Of a stretch of DNA of 64,000 nt, positions 30,844 to 42,491 are shown one piece after another. Within the stretch, counting starts at the first letter, position 1. Every line of letters starts with the position of its first letter. The DNA is from Salvia splendens. Its lineage: Eukaryota; Streptophyta; Magnoliopsida; Lamiales; Lamiaceae. The translations under genes and the position numbers were made by a program. A model generated the notes under the pieces. It made no database searches. It worked only from the letters and a program-made list of their open reading frames with translations, and had not been told where the DNA came from. The stretch spans positions 38,218,719 through 38,282,718 of the forward strand of contig NC_056033.1 of the NCBI RefSeq assembly GCF_004379255.2, given 5' to 3'.

Positions 30844-33030
30844 ATGGAGAGAAGTAAAATGAGTTTGTTGAGTGAAGGGAAGTTGGTGGTGAAGCCAAAA
30901 TACAAGCATGGCTTCTCCTCTTCTCAGATTGATTCACTTACTGTTGTGTGTGAAGCTCTCATTCCTTCTGTTCCCATCAATGGAAACCCTCATTCCCACA
31001 ATTACTACTTGTCTTCTGCTTCTCTCCCTCCATTCCCTCATGAGGTAACATTAACAACACCATCACTATTCACTAGTCATTCTTGAAACACACACTACTA
31101 CTTGTCTTTTTTATGGACAGACTGCAGAGCTGATGGTGAAGAGAGGGATACCTAAAGCTGTGGTGGCGGTGAGCCTCGTGCTGAAGCTTCTGTCCACGCG
31201 CCTCGGCACCCTCTTCCTCTGCGGCGGCGCCTCTCTTGACTGGAGATGGCCCTTCATCCACAAATTCTCGGAGCTTTCCATTGACAAGAGAGAAGGCATA
31301 CTACAAAAATGGTCAAGGGGAACTCTCTCCTCCCTCTAAGAACTGTCTTCTTCATGCTCAAAGTCACCTGTTTCTTCACCTTCTTCTCTCTGGTAATTAA
31401 ATCACCTCTCTCCATCTTCATCTCCATCTCCACATCTTATATCGTGTGAATATGAATTCGTTGCAGACAGACGAGAACCACAAGAATCCGGCGTGGGAAG
31501 GCATAGGATACCATGTGGAAGAAGTCGAAAACGCAGTGGATTTGAACAAGGAGAGGCCGCTTGAAAAGGGAATCGTAGAAGCAGAGAATGAAGCAGATCT
31601 GAAGCAATCCCTCGTCAGGAAAGGGCTGCAGGTATCCGACAACGAGAAGGATAACATGATCAGCATCAAGTGTGATGTTGTGATAGTTGGCTCGGGCTGT
31701 GGGGGAGGCGTTGCAGCGGCTGTTCTTGCAGAGGCTGGCCTCAAAGTCGTTGTCGTGGAGAAGGGCCATTACTTCCTTGAATGAGCTCTATGCATCAGGG
31801 GGGCTTCTCTCCACTCAAGATGGCAAGATCATCCTCTTTGCCGGGTCCACAGTTGGCGGTGGCTCAGCCGTGAACTGGTCCGCCTCCATCAAGACTCCAG
31901 ACCATGTTCTGAGAGAATGGTCTGTGGAGAAAAAAATCCCCATATTTGGAGGGGAGGAGTATAAATCAGCTATGGAAAAGGTGTGGGGAAGGATAGGTGT
32001 GACAGAATTGTACAAAGGAAGGGTTTCAAAATCAAGTCTTGAGAAAAGGGTGTGAGAAGTTGGGCTTGAAAGTGGAGGGTGTGGCAAGAAACTCTGGCGA
32101 AGAGCATTACTGTGGCTCATGCGGCTACGGCTGCGGGAGAGGGGAGAAGAAAGGGACTGACACGACGTGGCTGGTCGACGCGGTGGAGAAGGGTGCTGTG
32201 ATCTTGACAGGGTGCAAGGCAGAGAAGTTTGTAGTGGAGAGTGATGGGAAGGGGAAGAGATGTAAAGGGGTGATAGCATCTGTTGAAGGGAAGAAAAAAG
32301 TGAAGATTGAGGCAAGGGCATCAGTTGCTGCTTGTGGTGCTCTCTACACACCACCTCTGTTGATCTCAAGTGGGCTAAAAAACAAGAATGTGGGGAAGAA
32401 TCTCCCTGTGTTATATGCATGGGGATACTTCCCTGAAGAATCAGAGTCACAGCTAGAAGGGAAGAGCTTTGAAGGAGGCATCATCACCTCCATCAACAAA
32501 GTGATCATTGAAGGAGAGGATAATTTCAGTACCATCATAGAAACAGCTGGATTTGGGCCTGCAGCCTATGCTGTGTTCCTACCGTGGGTGGGAGGGAAGG
32601 ACATGAAGAATAGGATGGCAAAGGCTGTTCGCGCTGATCAGAGACAAAGGGACGGGGGAGGTGAGGGAGGAAGGGAAGGTGACATATAGGCTGGATGAGG
32701 TGGACAAGAAACATCTAGAGGCTGGTTTGAGGCCGGGGCGGCTGAGGTGGGGACTTTTCAGAGTGATGGGCAGAAGGAGGGGGAGGTGGTGGCGGCGGGA
32801 GGGGTGGGGGAGGTTTTGGAATACATATGGGTCAGCTCGAGCAGCTGCAGGATGGGGGTGGATGAGAGGGAAGGGGGAGTGGATGGGAGGCTAAAGGGTT
32901 GTATGTTTGTGATGGGAGTTTGCTGCCTACAGCTATTGGTGTTAATCCTATGATTACTATTCAATCAACTGCTTACTGTATCTCTACTACAATTGCACAT
33001 TATGATTTGTATCTTGTGGTGTGGAAATAA
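30844..33030 (+). pseudogene. Long-chain fatty alcohol oxidase (FAO) pseudogene
   Basis: A GMC oxidoreductase of the plant FAO type, which would oxidise long-chain fatty alcohols at membranes. Exons can be traced: 30844-31044 (SEGKLVVKPKYKHGFSSSQI), 31131-31392 ([19 protein letters not shown]) and 31467 onward, with GT-AG borders. The FAD-binding motif [21 protein letters not shown], the block [30 protein letters not shown] and the C-terminal [15 protein letters not shown] are all readable. However, the frame shifts near 31315 and 32025 and at about 31780, where about a dozen residues are also lost. The usual HLH after GKNL is deleted, and several more shifts follow after 32610. No continuous product can be made. 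Confidence 0.88.
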
Positions 33031-33407
33031 GATGTTCATGTTCATTGATATTATGTGAACATTCCAACAGTTTGACTAATTCAGTCAAACAAAGCTTAGT
33101 TTGATTATAATATTTTAATAATAATTTGAGAATTATTCTTTCTTGGCATAATTACAAATCAGTGTGATAATTAAATCTCCGTAAATTAAAACCTAAACGG
33201 AAACCACCCAAGGTAATTATATTTGCCCAAATGGGGTAGTCAAATTATTCAAGTACAGCTAAAATTTTAAAAGCCCAACTATTTAAATTAAATTAAGGCC
33301 CAACATTAGAGCCCAACTCATTCCCCACTTCCGCCGCACTTCACTTTTTCGTCGTGAATTTGCAGCCGAATGGGTCCCACCATATGACAGTTTTTCTTTT
33401 TATATTC
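33031..33407. other. Spacer after the FAO pseudogene
   Basis: AT-rich. Nothing beyond a possible old 3' UTR is seen. Confidence 0.5.
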
Positions 33408-33651
33408 TTTTCGTTCTATAATACGAGTCACCTCTGTGGGCGCGAATTTTAAGAAATATAAAAAATAAATAATTATAAAAATTAATAGAATATAAAATTT
33501 ATTTTTTTATATTGATTTTAAAATAAAATATGGATGGAGTAAGTTAGTGGAATGTGAGACCTACATATCATTTATGGTAAAAATGAAGTGTGATTCTCAG
33601 ATGAATCAAAATGATAAAGTGTGACTCTTATAGTGGGACGGAGGAAGTAAT
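33408..33651. mobile_element. Stowaway-like MITE
   Basis: The right end GTGGGACGGAGGAAGTA is typical. The left end (CGTTCTATAATACGAGTCAC) is diverged. The interior GAATGTGAGACCTACAT matches other Stowaway copies here. Confidence 0.6.
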
Positions 33652-33835
33652 TGTAATTTAAAAAATTAGTACTTATATATATTAATATATTTGTTTTATA
33701 TTTATATTAGCATGTGGTGTATGTATTTTTATTCATAGGAGTATTAAAAATATTCTTTGTGTGTTAGTAAGAATTTTAAATTTATATTATCGCTTGTTTC
33801 AATCGTGTTTATTTTTTATACTATTATAATTAAAA

Positions 33836-34290
33836 GTGTTGGCTTATATATTACCAAGGTCAAGAGGCAAGGATCATTTGTGGTTATTTGAAAATCAATG
33901 AAATTTACTATGGATTGATGCTTGATTTTATAATTAATAGTATTTTCCTATTCTCTAATCCTAGATTTTAAAATAAATGTTGCCTGTTTAGCAATTTTAA
34001 CTCTTTATTTGTTTAAACTTTTTTTTGTTTACAGCTATGTTAAATTTTAGTTGGGTAAAATAGGAGTAAATAAAATATGAAGATATAAAGGAGAAATATA
34101 AGATTATTTTTGTGGACGGTGATAATATTAAGTAACTTATCTTCTTCTGCTAAACTTAAATGTTGGCTTATTTGTTAGTCAAGGGCATGGATCCTTTGTG
34201 GTTAATTGAATAGCATCAATGAAAGTTGCTCCGGATTGATGCTTGATTGTATAATCAATATTCATATTCTCTAATTCTTAATTTGATTGT
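33836..34290. repeat. Direct repeat of about 130 bp
   Basis: Two copies at about 33836-33970 and 34155-34290 share GTTGGCTTAT, TTTGTGGTTA, ATCAATGAAA and GGATTGATGCTTGATT. Diverged, non-coding. Confidence 0.65.
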
Positions 34291-34529
34291 AAAGTTATAA
34301 AGTATATTGTCTTCTAGAAACAATTATTAATTAAGTTTTTCTAGTACTCTATACTACATTAATACTAGCCATGAAATAACTTTTCTACTTTTAATGCTTA
34401 AATAAGAAAAATACCATGAAATAAATTTTAGTCTTTTAATTGTGAATGGGGTCTACTAGCTTCATAGTCTTCCAGAGTTTCACGAGACTATTCCTAATAT
34501 ATCCATATAAATATATAGAGGTAATCATG

Positions 34530-36000
34530 TATTTAATTATATTTCGAAATTAAAATATCTCACATAATTTAATTTCAGAGGTCAATTTTTTATATTATTA
34601 TGACTGGGTAAAATTATTTTACACTAATATTTAAATACTACTACTACATTATGCCTTCTAACAAGTAGTCCTTGCACGTAAGTGCACGCAAGGTTACGAA
34701 TGTCTATGTCATATACACAATGATTTATGAATAAAAAATCTAATAAACGTTGCCTAGTATAATAAAAATATGCTTTTAACAAACAAATACGACATTCTTA
34801 TCATGAGATCGTGAGAATCATTTTCAGTTTTTGGACTCCTGTCATCAACGAATAAATGTAATTTCCAGGTGTGAATTCCAAATACATATTTTTTTTTCAA
34901 AAATTATAGTAAATTAAATTGATGACGGCTAACGCAACAAAAAAGCTTATCGACTTTTTCTCGCCAGTATTTATCACTCTTATTTGCCAAATTATTTTGC
35001 TACATGCATTGAATATTCATATCGAATTTATAATTGAAAATTATTTGATTTTAAAAATAAGACAATTTTATTATGAATATATCTCATCAAAATAATTTAA
35101 CCAGCTTTAACCAGCTTTTGAATATATCTCATCAGATTTTGAATATATCTCATCAAAATAATTTAATTTTAATATTCGACTTTCAGATTTTAAAATATCT
35201 CAACTATAAAGGTTTTAATTTTATCAATCAACTTTTTATATTACTATTATGATTGAGTAAAAGTAATATACACTTATATTTAAATACTAGTACTACTATA
35301 TTTTAAAGTTTTACTTATGCCTTCTAACAAATACTACTATTATTTTCTACTATTAACTAGGTCATTGCACGCATGTGCACGTAAGTGAACGCAATGTTAT
35401 GAATGTCTGTATCAGATATACGATGAATTATTAAAAAAATAAATTTCGCCTTAGTGTAATGAAAATATGGTTTTAATAAACAAATGCTACATTCTTATCA
35501 TGAGACCGTGAGAATCATTTTCAGTTTTTGGACGCCTGTCATCAACGAATAAATGTAATTTCTAGGTGTAAATTCCAAATGCGACACTTTCAAAAATTTT
35601 AGTTCAATTAAATTGATGACGGATAATGAAACACAAAAGCTTAATGACTTTTTCTCGACAATATTTATCACCCTTATCTACCGAATTATTTTGCAACATA
35701 ATTGAATATTCAGTATCGATTTCATAATTAAATATTACTATTAGATTTTAAAAATAAGAGATTGTGATTACGAGAACGTTAGAATCATTTTAACTACCTT
35801 TTGAATATATCTTGTCAAAATAAATTTAATTTCAATGTTCAAATTTCATAGGCAACAAATTTTTCAAAATTTTTAGTACAATTAAATTGATGGGCAATGC
35901 CAAAAAAGGTTAACGATTCTCTCACCAATATATATCAATTCTCATTTAACAGATTATTTTCGTATGTATATATTGAATATTCAGTATCAAAATTATAATA
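34530..36000 (-). repeat. Two and a half tandem copies of a ~690-bp unit with Helitron-like ends
   Basis: Blocks at about 34560-35090, 35215-35765 and (partial) 35830-36000 repeat in direct order. They share TTCTTATCATGAGA, GAATCATTTTCAGTTTTTGG, TGTCATCAACGAATAAATG and AAATTGATGACGG. Within each unit a hairpin (CTTGCACGTAAGTGCACGC, near 34671, and CATTGCACGCATGTGCACG, near 35362) stands next to CTAG or a near form of it. Read on the minus strand this is how a Helitron 3' end looks. No coding. Confidence 0.6.
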
Positions 36001-36103
36001 CAGATGCAAGGGTGTATTTTTAATATAGATAATTCAACTCATATAAAATATACTCATGTAGATATGACTAGAATGACCTATCAACAATAGAACTATATAC
36101 ATG

Positions 36104-36673
36104 CAGTGGCGGATCCAGACTTTTTATTTTGGAGGTACGATAAATAATCATAGTGATTTGAAGTTTCAAAATTCGAGAATTTTTTTATCTTCTTTCTAAT
36201 AGTAGTTTTTTTTATAATTATATTATTTTTTTATTAAAAATATTTATCGTAATGTCCAAAATGAGTTACTTGTTGGTATTACTACATTCTACTCCTTTTT
36301 AAAATATGTATTTTTTTATATATATACACTTAAATGTAAGAGGAACTGAAAGCAGTGTCTATTGTTCTAAACAAATAAAGAGATTAAATTTTAAAAGCTG
36401 TTAACTGAGAACTTAAGAAATTAAATTTATTTGATGATAATTAAAATAATTGAGAAATAAAAAAAATTGAATTGTTTTAGAAGAAGATTAAAAAATGGTT
36501 TACAAGTTAAAATGAAAAATATTAGTGTTGAAGGGATAAAAAAAACGTACTAATATACCCGGAAATGAACCCGCGCCACTGCCATGGCTAGAGAGCTTCC
36601 TACCACTACGCCACTTGGTGGGATATGTTTTGAGCTACACTCGTACCTCTATTCTCACGTGGATCCGCCGCTG
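36104..36673. mobile_element. Non-autonomous hAT element (570 bp)
   Basis: Ends CAGTGGCGGATCCA and TGGATCCGCCGCTG are inverted repeats. The flanks TATACATG (36096-36103) and TATACAAG (36674-36681) match at seven of eight bases, as an 8-bp hAT target duplication. The interior is AT-rich and non-coding apart from a tRNA-like stretch near the right end. Confidence 0.8.
36561..36620 (-). other. tRNA-like sequence inside the hAT element
   Basis: On the minus strand a box A-like TGGCGTAGTGGTAGG (36613-36599) is followed by a box B-like GCGGGTTCATTTCC (36574-36561), with about 24 bases between. The spacing is too short and the anticodon arm too poor for a working tRNA. It may be a tRNA relic or a chance Pol III promoter pair. 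Confidence 0.45.
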
Positions 36674-36681
36674 TATACAAG

Positions 36682-37001
36682 ACCCATATTAATTAGCGTG
36701 ACTTGTAAAAATGAAATACTACTACTAAAATGAATTGGTTATTGGTGGATCCACAAAAGCGAGAGAGGGGACACTTGTCGAAAGACCATTCTACCCTCGA
36801 GATTCTACCCATAGGCATTAATAAAAAGGGGTCCGGTGAACCTTAACCTCACCCAAAGTAGAACACCAAAACCGTCACCTAAAAATTCCAAAGTCGATAA
36901 TATTATTATAAAAGAAATCGGGAAAATAGTAAGAAAACGACACGACGACGACTAGAAATGCATAAATAGTTACCATACATTTTTTACAAATAACATAATC
37001 C
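36682..37001. other. 3' flank of the WRC gene
   Basis: The downstream UTR of the minus-strand WRC gene probably lies here. Nothing else supported. Confidence 0.5.
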
Positions 37002-37520
37002 TCACAATAGCGATTTGAGCGATCTAGCCTTGATCGGCTTTCTCACCCTTTTCTTCTTCCCATTATCCCTTTGCTCCTCCTCCTCCTCCTCCTCATCCTC
37101 GTCTTCATCCTCGTAATCCGCGAAGAAATCCAACTCTTCGTCGCCGGTGTAGGAGATCGCTGCTTCCTCCGTTTCAGCATTACGAGTTTCTTCGCCTCTC
37201 CGCTTGCCCCACCGCGGCCCGAACCCCGAATAGTAGTAAAATTCATACGGATTGGATGACGACGCGGCGGCCGGAGCTCTCTTCGGCCTTGCAGACTTTT
37301 TAGTTGCGGCCGGGCTGCTGTAGTTTCTAGACATTGATAAGTGGTGCTCGCATAGGGAATTTCCCTTGGCGGTTTCCCTCCGGCAATGCCAGCTCTTCCC
37401 GTCGGTTTTGCAGCACAGGATAGCTTCCTTCTCCTCTGGCGGCGGTGGCGCCGCCGTATCACTAAGATTCCTATAATCGATAGTAGAAAAATGGGTATTT
37501 CCGATCGGCAGAAATGTAGG

Positions 37521-37583
<63 letters not shown>

Positions 37584-38195
37584 GGAAATTTTCGTGTAGA
37601 AACTCATAAACCCTAACCAAATTATAAGATACGATAATGAGGAAAAATGCAGAAAACTATTCAAATTCAATCAATAGTAAACGGATTACCTCTCAGAAAC
37701 GGAAGCGCAGTGCTCGGAGCTTCCATTTCCAGCACGAACATCACTGCTCCCAATCAACTGCAGAGGAATAATCCGATTTCGAAAAATCGAACCGTGGAGG
37801 AGAAAAAAAAAGCAGAGAAAGAGAAAAAATCAGAGAAATTAAGGATTCCTAATGCAAAATAACAGCGAGAAATCGACGAATTAACACATTCTGCACAACC
37901 CTAGCGGCGGGGGCGGGAGAAAACCCTAGAAGAAGAGGCGAGATACGGGCAGAAATGCAGGAGAGAAGGAGGAGAATAGGAGGGAAGCGGAGGCAGATCT
38001 GGCGTCTCGAAGGAGCGAGAGATGATTTAAACTGACCTGTAACGGCGGTGGAGGAGACGACGGTGGAGAGAAGGTGATGACGTCCCAAGGCGACTGATTG
38101 AGCTGGCAGATATGAGGTTGGAGGAGGGGGCAGGGCCTCAGAGACGACGTCGCATTGAGAAGCTGAGCGATTTTAACGTTTTTGCGTATTCTCAT
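37002..38195 (-). CDS. WRC-domain protein of unknown function
   Basis: Three exons on the minus strand: 38195-38037, 37757-37690 and 37470-37002, GT-AG introns, giving 231 residues. Exon 1 starts MRIRKNVKIAQLL and contains the motif CQLNQSPWDVI. Exon 3 has the WRC zinc-binding domain (CKTDGKSWHC, CRRETAKGNSLCEHH; spacing C-x9-C-x10-C-x2-H). A Ser/Pro/Ala-rich region follows, then an acidic run (EDEDEDEEEEEEE) and a basic tail (KKKRVRKPIKARSL). In growth-regulating factors the WRC domain binds DNA and carries a nuclear signal, but no QLQ domain is present here, so this is a separate plant WRC family. A nuclear role is inferred. Intron 2 contains a TA microsatellite, and the long YIYI run readable upstream of exon 3 is that intron, not protein. 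Confidence 0.82.
37523..37578. repeat. TA microsatellite in an intron of the WRC gene
   Basis: An uninterrupted TA run of about 56 bp inside intron 2, about 50 bp from the acceptor. Likely length-polymorphic. Confidence 0.9.
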
Positions 38196-38298
38196 GGCCG
38201 GGGCGGGGGCGGTTTGAGGGAAGTGGCCGTTGAGCACGATGAAGTAGATCCAAAATTGCCTTTGTTGTTTTTCCCTCTCTCTACTCTCTATGTATTGA

Positions 38299-38311
38299 TT
38301 TATATATATAA
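38299..38311 (-). promoter_or_regulatory. Possible TATA box of the WRC gene
   Basis: On the minus strand CTTATATATATAAA lies about 105 bp upstream of the WRC start codon, followed by a GA-rich leader. Position and sequence suit a plant TATA box. Confidence 0.5.
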
Positions 38312-38546
38312 GCCTTTTTATTTCGTGAAGAAATTTAATATAGTACACTATTTGGACATTACTTTTTAATTACTTGTTAGTTGCAGCCTTGCAGGTAAGT
38401 CATGGACCCACGCCATGGCCGATTGAACTGCTAATATATTTTATATTTTATTTTATTTGATGTCATTTTGGTTCACAGATACTATTCTTATTAATAAATG
38501 TTCATGTGATTCCTTCTGCATCTGGTTACATTTGTACACTGTGTTA

Positions 38547-38768
38547 ACACTCCATTTGTTCCCGAAGAGTATGCATTATTTCTATTTTCACCCGTCCCAA
38601 AAATTATAAACATTTCAATTTTGAAAACTATTTTCTCTCTAATGAGGTGTGATCCATTCTCCATTAACCATACTTAAAAAACTTTATCTATCTCTCTCTT
38701 ATTTTACCAATAATATATTAAAACTCATGCTGAACTAATATTTCATACTTTTTGGAGACAAAGGAGTA
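38547..38768. mobile_element. Stowaway-like MITE, diverged
   Basis: The left ACTCCATTTGTTCCCGAAG and right TTTTTGGAGACAAAGGAGTA ends form a short inverted repeat. The interior has the usual non-coding Stowaway words (TCTCTCTTATTTTACCAATA). Confidence 0.6.
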
Positions 38769-38779
38769 TGATTTTAACA

Positions 38780-39000
38780 GTCCCCCCTCCATTTATGAAT
38801 AAATACCTCATTTTTTTACTGATTCGAGTTTTAAAAAATTGTTTGACTTTTATATATTGATTTTATAATAAAATGTGAGTGTAGTGAGTTAGTGGAATGT
38901 GAGATCCACTTGCTAAATATAGTAAAAATGAAATGAAACACTTATTGGCATATGGACTAATAAAAGGAAAAAATGAGACATTTAATGACGGACAGTAGAT
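38780..39000. mobile_element. Stowaway-like MITE, diverged
   Basis: Left CAGTCCCCCCTCCATTTAT and right ATTTAATGACGGACAGTA, with AGTGAGTTAGTGGAATGTGA inside. The short terminal repeats are imperfect. Confidence 0.55.
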
Positions 39001-40663
39001 TGAGTAGTAATCTAGTAGTATCGAAAATTGGGATGATTGTATAATAGTGATTTGTTCTATAATAGGCAACGGAGATTGTTAGGTCCTTATTGCAAATCTG
39101 CACCTCCAAAACCAACTGCACTGTCTCTCTAGTCTCTATAGGAAGGGAGATTGCTAGGTGAAATTGTATATTGTTATTAATAACTTAATGCTACTACCGT
39201 ATAAAATAGGGAACAAAACTTAATTTAGTTGGTAAAATATTTTCTATGTAACTTCGAGTTTAGACTATTTAGTGATAATGGTCAATTTATAAGAATTATT
39301 CTCCGACTACTAGTATTTTCAGTTGTAAACTTGTAATTAACCCTAGCTTACTTTATTTTCAGTTGTAATTAACCCTGATTTAAGTAAGAGTTTAAACAGT
39401 ATCATTTGTTGTCAGAAATATAAGATTTAAACTTCAACTAAATATCAAATGTGATTCAAATTTAACTCAAGGAATTTAAGTACATTTCAGTATAATCTCT
39501 TTTCTACGCAACATTTTGGAAGGCTGGGTATCTCTAGTAATATACGGCAGTCTCTGCCACCGTAACTAATGTTGTAGTAGTATTTGTTTTTTTATACTAC
39601 TCGTATATCAATTTTACAATTTATAAAAAAGTCAAAGCCCAATTTGTTCTTTTTATTTATTTATTTGAAATTATAGAAGTAATAGATAAACTAAACTTTA
39701 ACTTTTTGTCGCATATAAAATTATTAATTTAAAAAATAATTTTTGGAAATAAAATTAAATATATAAAACAAAACTAATATTTTTTCTATAAATTTAGGGC
39801 AAAGAAGCTTGTATTCGAATATGATTACTGGGATGGAAGTTATGCAATTATGTTTAATAAAACGATTTGGGCTGAGCTTTTGTTGTTTTAGTTTAATATT
39901 TGGGCCTCTATTTTTAAATCCGTATATTTAGGGCTGAGCTGTGAGGGCGTGGGCAAATATTCATGCATGCATCTTTAATTTTCCAAGAAAATCGATCTTA
40001 GTTCTCTAAATTTTATTTTATTGTTTGAGGGAAAATATTAGACTCGTCCTTAGATAACATGCAATTAGGATCCTAAATTTTTTAAAATAAATTTAAAAAC
40101 AAAGCCGACTATCATTTACATGTAGTCATGAATCAATTACAAAACTATTAATTACAGTCTGGCAATTTTCAATCATGATTAATTAATTGATCTAATTAGA
40201 GTTTAATTAAATCATTGTTTAGAGTTCAATTAAATCCCTAATTACAATTTTAACTATAATCTAATAGCGATCAAGTAATGTTTAGTAATCCTTTATTATA
40301 TTAAGATTAAACTTCAAAGAGTTTAGAAATCAGTTTAATTAGATTTCTTATAAAAATAAATAAAAGAAGAGGATTATTTAGAATGAGGAATGCGTCAATC
40401 AAACATTCAGTTATTCCATATTTTGGCATCTTCTCCCTAACTTCTTCTGCATACTTTTCCACTCATCATGAAGTATATGTGTTTTACATACTCAAATATT
40501 TTGTTTTTTTATCCCTTTTTCCTCGAAATGATTTAAAGCCCCACCCTCTCACGCATCATTTGCTTGACCTCGTGTTAGATTTGCCGTGCAAACTACGAGA
40601 TAAAACACCCAATATAGTATATAAATCAAAACAATTCTTTTGTCATATTACTAATGTGACTAT
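39001..40663. other. AT-rich spacer
   Basis: About 1.66 kb without a supported gene or repeat boundary. A 94-codon frame at 40383-40667 lacks any recognisable domain and I treat it as chance. Confidence 0.55.
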
Positions 40664-41073
40664 ATGATGATCAGTAGCAAGGTTCACTCACAAAGAAACG
40701 TCCCCTTCTCATGGGAGAATGAGCCCGGCATCCGCAAGCCTACACCACCGCATCACCACCACCACCACCACCAGCAACAACAACCACGGAAGCTTCCACT
40801 CCGCCGTGCCCACTTAAAAACTCTAGGGTTACCTATCATGACTTGCGAATCCCTCTCCCGCCGTGTGCGTTTCATCAGCCGTCGCGGTTGAGGAGGAGCT
40901 CTTCCAAGAAGATCGATGATCCTTTCCTTATTGCCTACAAAGAGGTCACAAGGAGCACAGGGGCAAAAAAGGGAGATCAAAGTTTTGGAGGATCAGTGAT
41001 GAACATCTTTTCATGTAAACAATCTTCATCATGTGGTGTGGAACTCTCACAATCTTCATCATTTAGAGATTGA
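40664..41073 (+). pseudogene. DUF688-like small gene with a 1-base frameshift
   Basis: The frame from the ATG at 40664 gives SQRNVPFSWENEPGIRK, the N-terminal signature of plant DUF688-like proteins, then a His/Gln run. It leaves the family pattern after PRKLP at about 40800. From there the family sequence continues in the next frame (PPCPLKNSRV, then SSSKKIDDPFLIAYKEVT) to the stop at 41071. A single C appears to be missing in the CCACTCCGCCG stretch (40797-40807). Rejoined, it would be about 135 residues without an intron. Function of the family is unknown. Either this is a fresh pseudogene or there is an assembly error in a CC-rich tract. Confidence 0.7.
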
Positions 41074-42038
41074 CCAAATATATGTATATTTTCATTCATT
41101 TTCAGCTATTGGTTGAAGAAAGAGATGTAGTAATAAAGAAAATATACCGTTGTAACCCAACATTTACATCATTTTCCATAATACATGATGTTGAAAATTA
41201 TTTATGCAAAGCAACTTGTTTTTCCCATTTCTGCGTTCAATGCATTTCATGGCCTAACAAGTTTACATTTGATTTATTTTTTGTATGTCCTAATAGCCCG
41301 GTCAAGTGTACATATTGTGTTATAATTATCATTGCTAATTTCCTAAAAATATGGAGGGGAGTATATATTTCTCCATGAGTCCATGACTGAATATATGTGC
41401 ATCCACCCTGATTGCATCTTCCCTCTTGCATTCTTCAACTACCGTGTTTATTGGGAAACAATTTCTGAATTCTTGAATTATGATAATAATTGTAAAATGA
41501 GAGAAATAAAAAAAAAAAACTGGATAGCCAATTTTTACCTTTACTAATCTTAAAGTAGCTATTTTATTACTTCAGTTTATTCTGTAAGGAAAATGGATCG
41601 AGTTATGGAAGTTATTAAAGCATGTTGAGGAATTGCAAAACTTACATATTTCTTGCTTGGAATGATCCTAATAGTATAGACTGTATAGTACATAAGCATT
41701 CGAAAAAAAATGTGTGTGTGTGTGTGTTTTACTTGCAATTCATTCAAATTAATATACAGTCATAAAATTTGTAGAAACTATACTTCTGAAGTGACTCAAG
41801 TCAACATAAAATAAAATATTAGAAACCTCAACGAATATTTAAGGAAAACAAATTAAGCAATTGCACTAGTCCTATAAAAGATCTCATTGAAACGCAGGAA
41901 CTAATAATATTGCCAATTTATTGCATAACAAGGTGTCTCAAGAATATCTTGCTTGCCTAAGAAACTTATTTTCAATGCTAAAGATGGAGGGGAAAACTCA
42001 CCAATTTCTAGAGAGGAAGATATGGCATCTCCCCAAAG
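41074..42038. other. Spacer between the DUF688-like and MIA40 genes
   Basis: It contains the 3' UTRs of both flanking genes, which converge here, and a short TG microsatellite at 41711-41727. Nothing else supported. Confidence 0.55.
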
Positions 42039-42485
42039 CTACTGAGTTGGAGTTTTAGACTTTCTAGACCAAAGGGGAGGCCGGACTCTGTATTTAGGGG
42101 TTGGTTCATCCTCTTTCTTGACCTCCTCTTCATCCTCCAACACGTCTTTAGAAAACGCGTCTGGATTGGCTTTTATGCAGTTCTGTAGAGCGACAAAAGG
42201 ATGCACGCAGTCAGACCCTTTCTCTTCAGCCGTGCTCTTGAGGAAGCAAACGAAAGCACTGGAGAATTGGTCGCCGCATGGCCCACTTCGCAAGTGAGCA
42301 ATGCAAGGGCACTCTAATGCCTTCTGTGCTTGTGCTTCAAGAGATTGGCTGCTGTCCTCGCCACCATATGCAGCTGCTTCAGCAATTAAAGAATCAAGCG
42401 AAGGCTGTGCTGAATTCTCTGTTATTGGTAGGGAAGCTGTGGTTTTTGAATCCTCTGAAGTTACAGCACTCTGTGATTGGCCCAT
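42039..42485 (-). CDS. MIA40: MIA40-type CHCH import and oxidoreductase protein
   Basis: 148 residues, one coding exon; the start is MGQSQSAVTSEDS at 42485. The centre has the redox-active CPC motif (ALECPCIAHLRSGPC) followed by the twin CX9C helices (C-x9-C in CGDQFSSAFVC and CVHPFVALQNC). An acidic linker and a Pro-rich basic tail follow. Yeast and animal MIA40/CHCHD4 oxidise cysteine proteins entering the mitochondrial intermembrane space with the sulphydryl oxidase ERV1. The plant form lacks a membrane anchor and has been placed in mitochondria and peroxisomes. Three bases before the ATG (GTGGTAATG) the exon meets an acceptor, and a 5' UTR intron of about 1058 bp (42492-43549) separates it from a leader exon starting before 43551. 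Confidence 0.87.
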   Translation of the reverse strand: MGQSQSAVTSEDSKTTASLPITENSAQPSLDSLIAEAAAYGGEDSSQSLEAQAQKALECPCIAHLRSGPCGDQFSSAFVCFLKSTAEEKGSDCVHPFVALQNCIKANPDAFSKDVLEDEEEVKKEDEPTPKYRVRPPLWSRKSKTPTQ

Positions 42486-42491
42486 TACCAC

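Noticed and set aside
37470..37670. N-terminal extension of the WRC protein with a YIYI run
   Set aside because: The run is the TA microsatellite of intron 2; the acceptor at 37471 and the two upstream exons give a consistent family-like protein.
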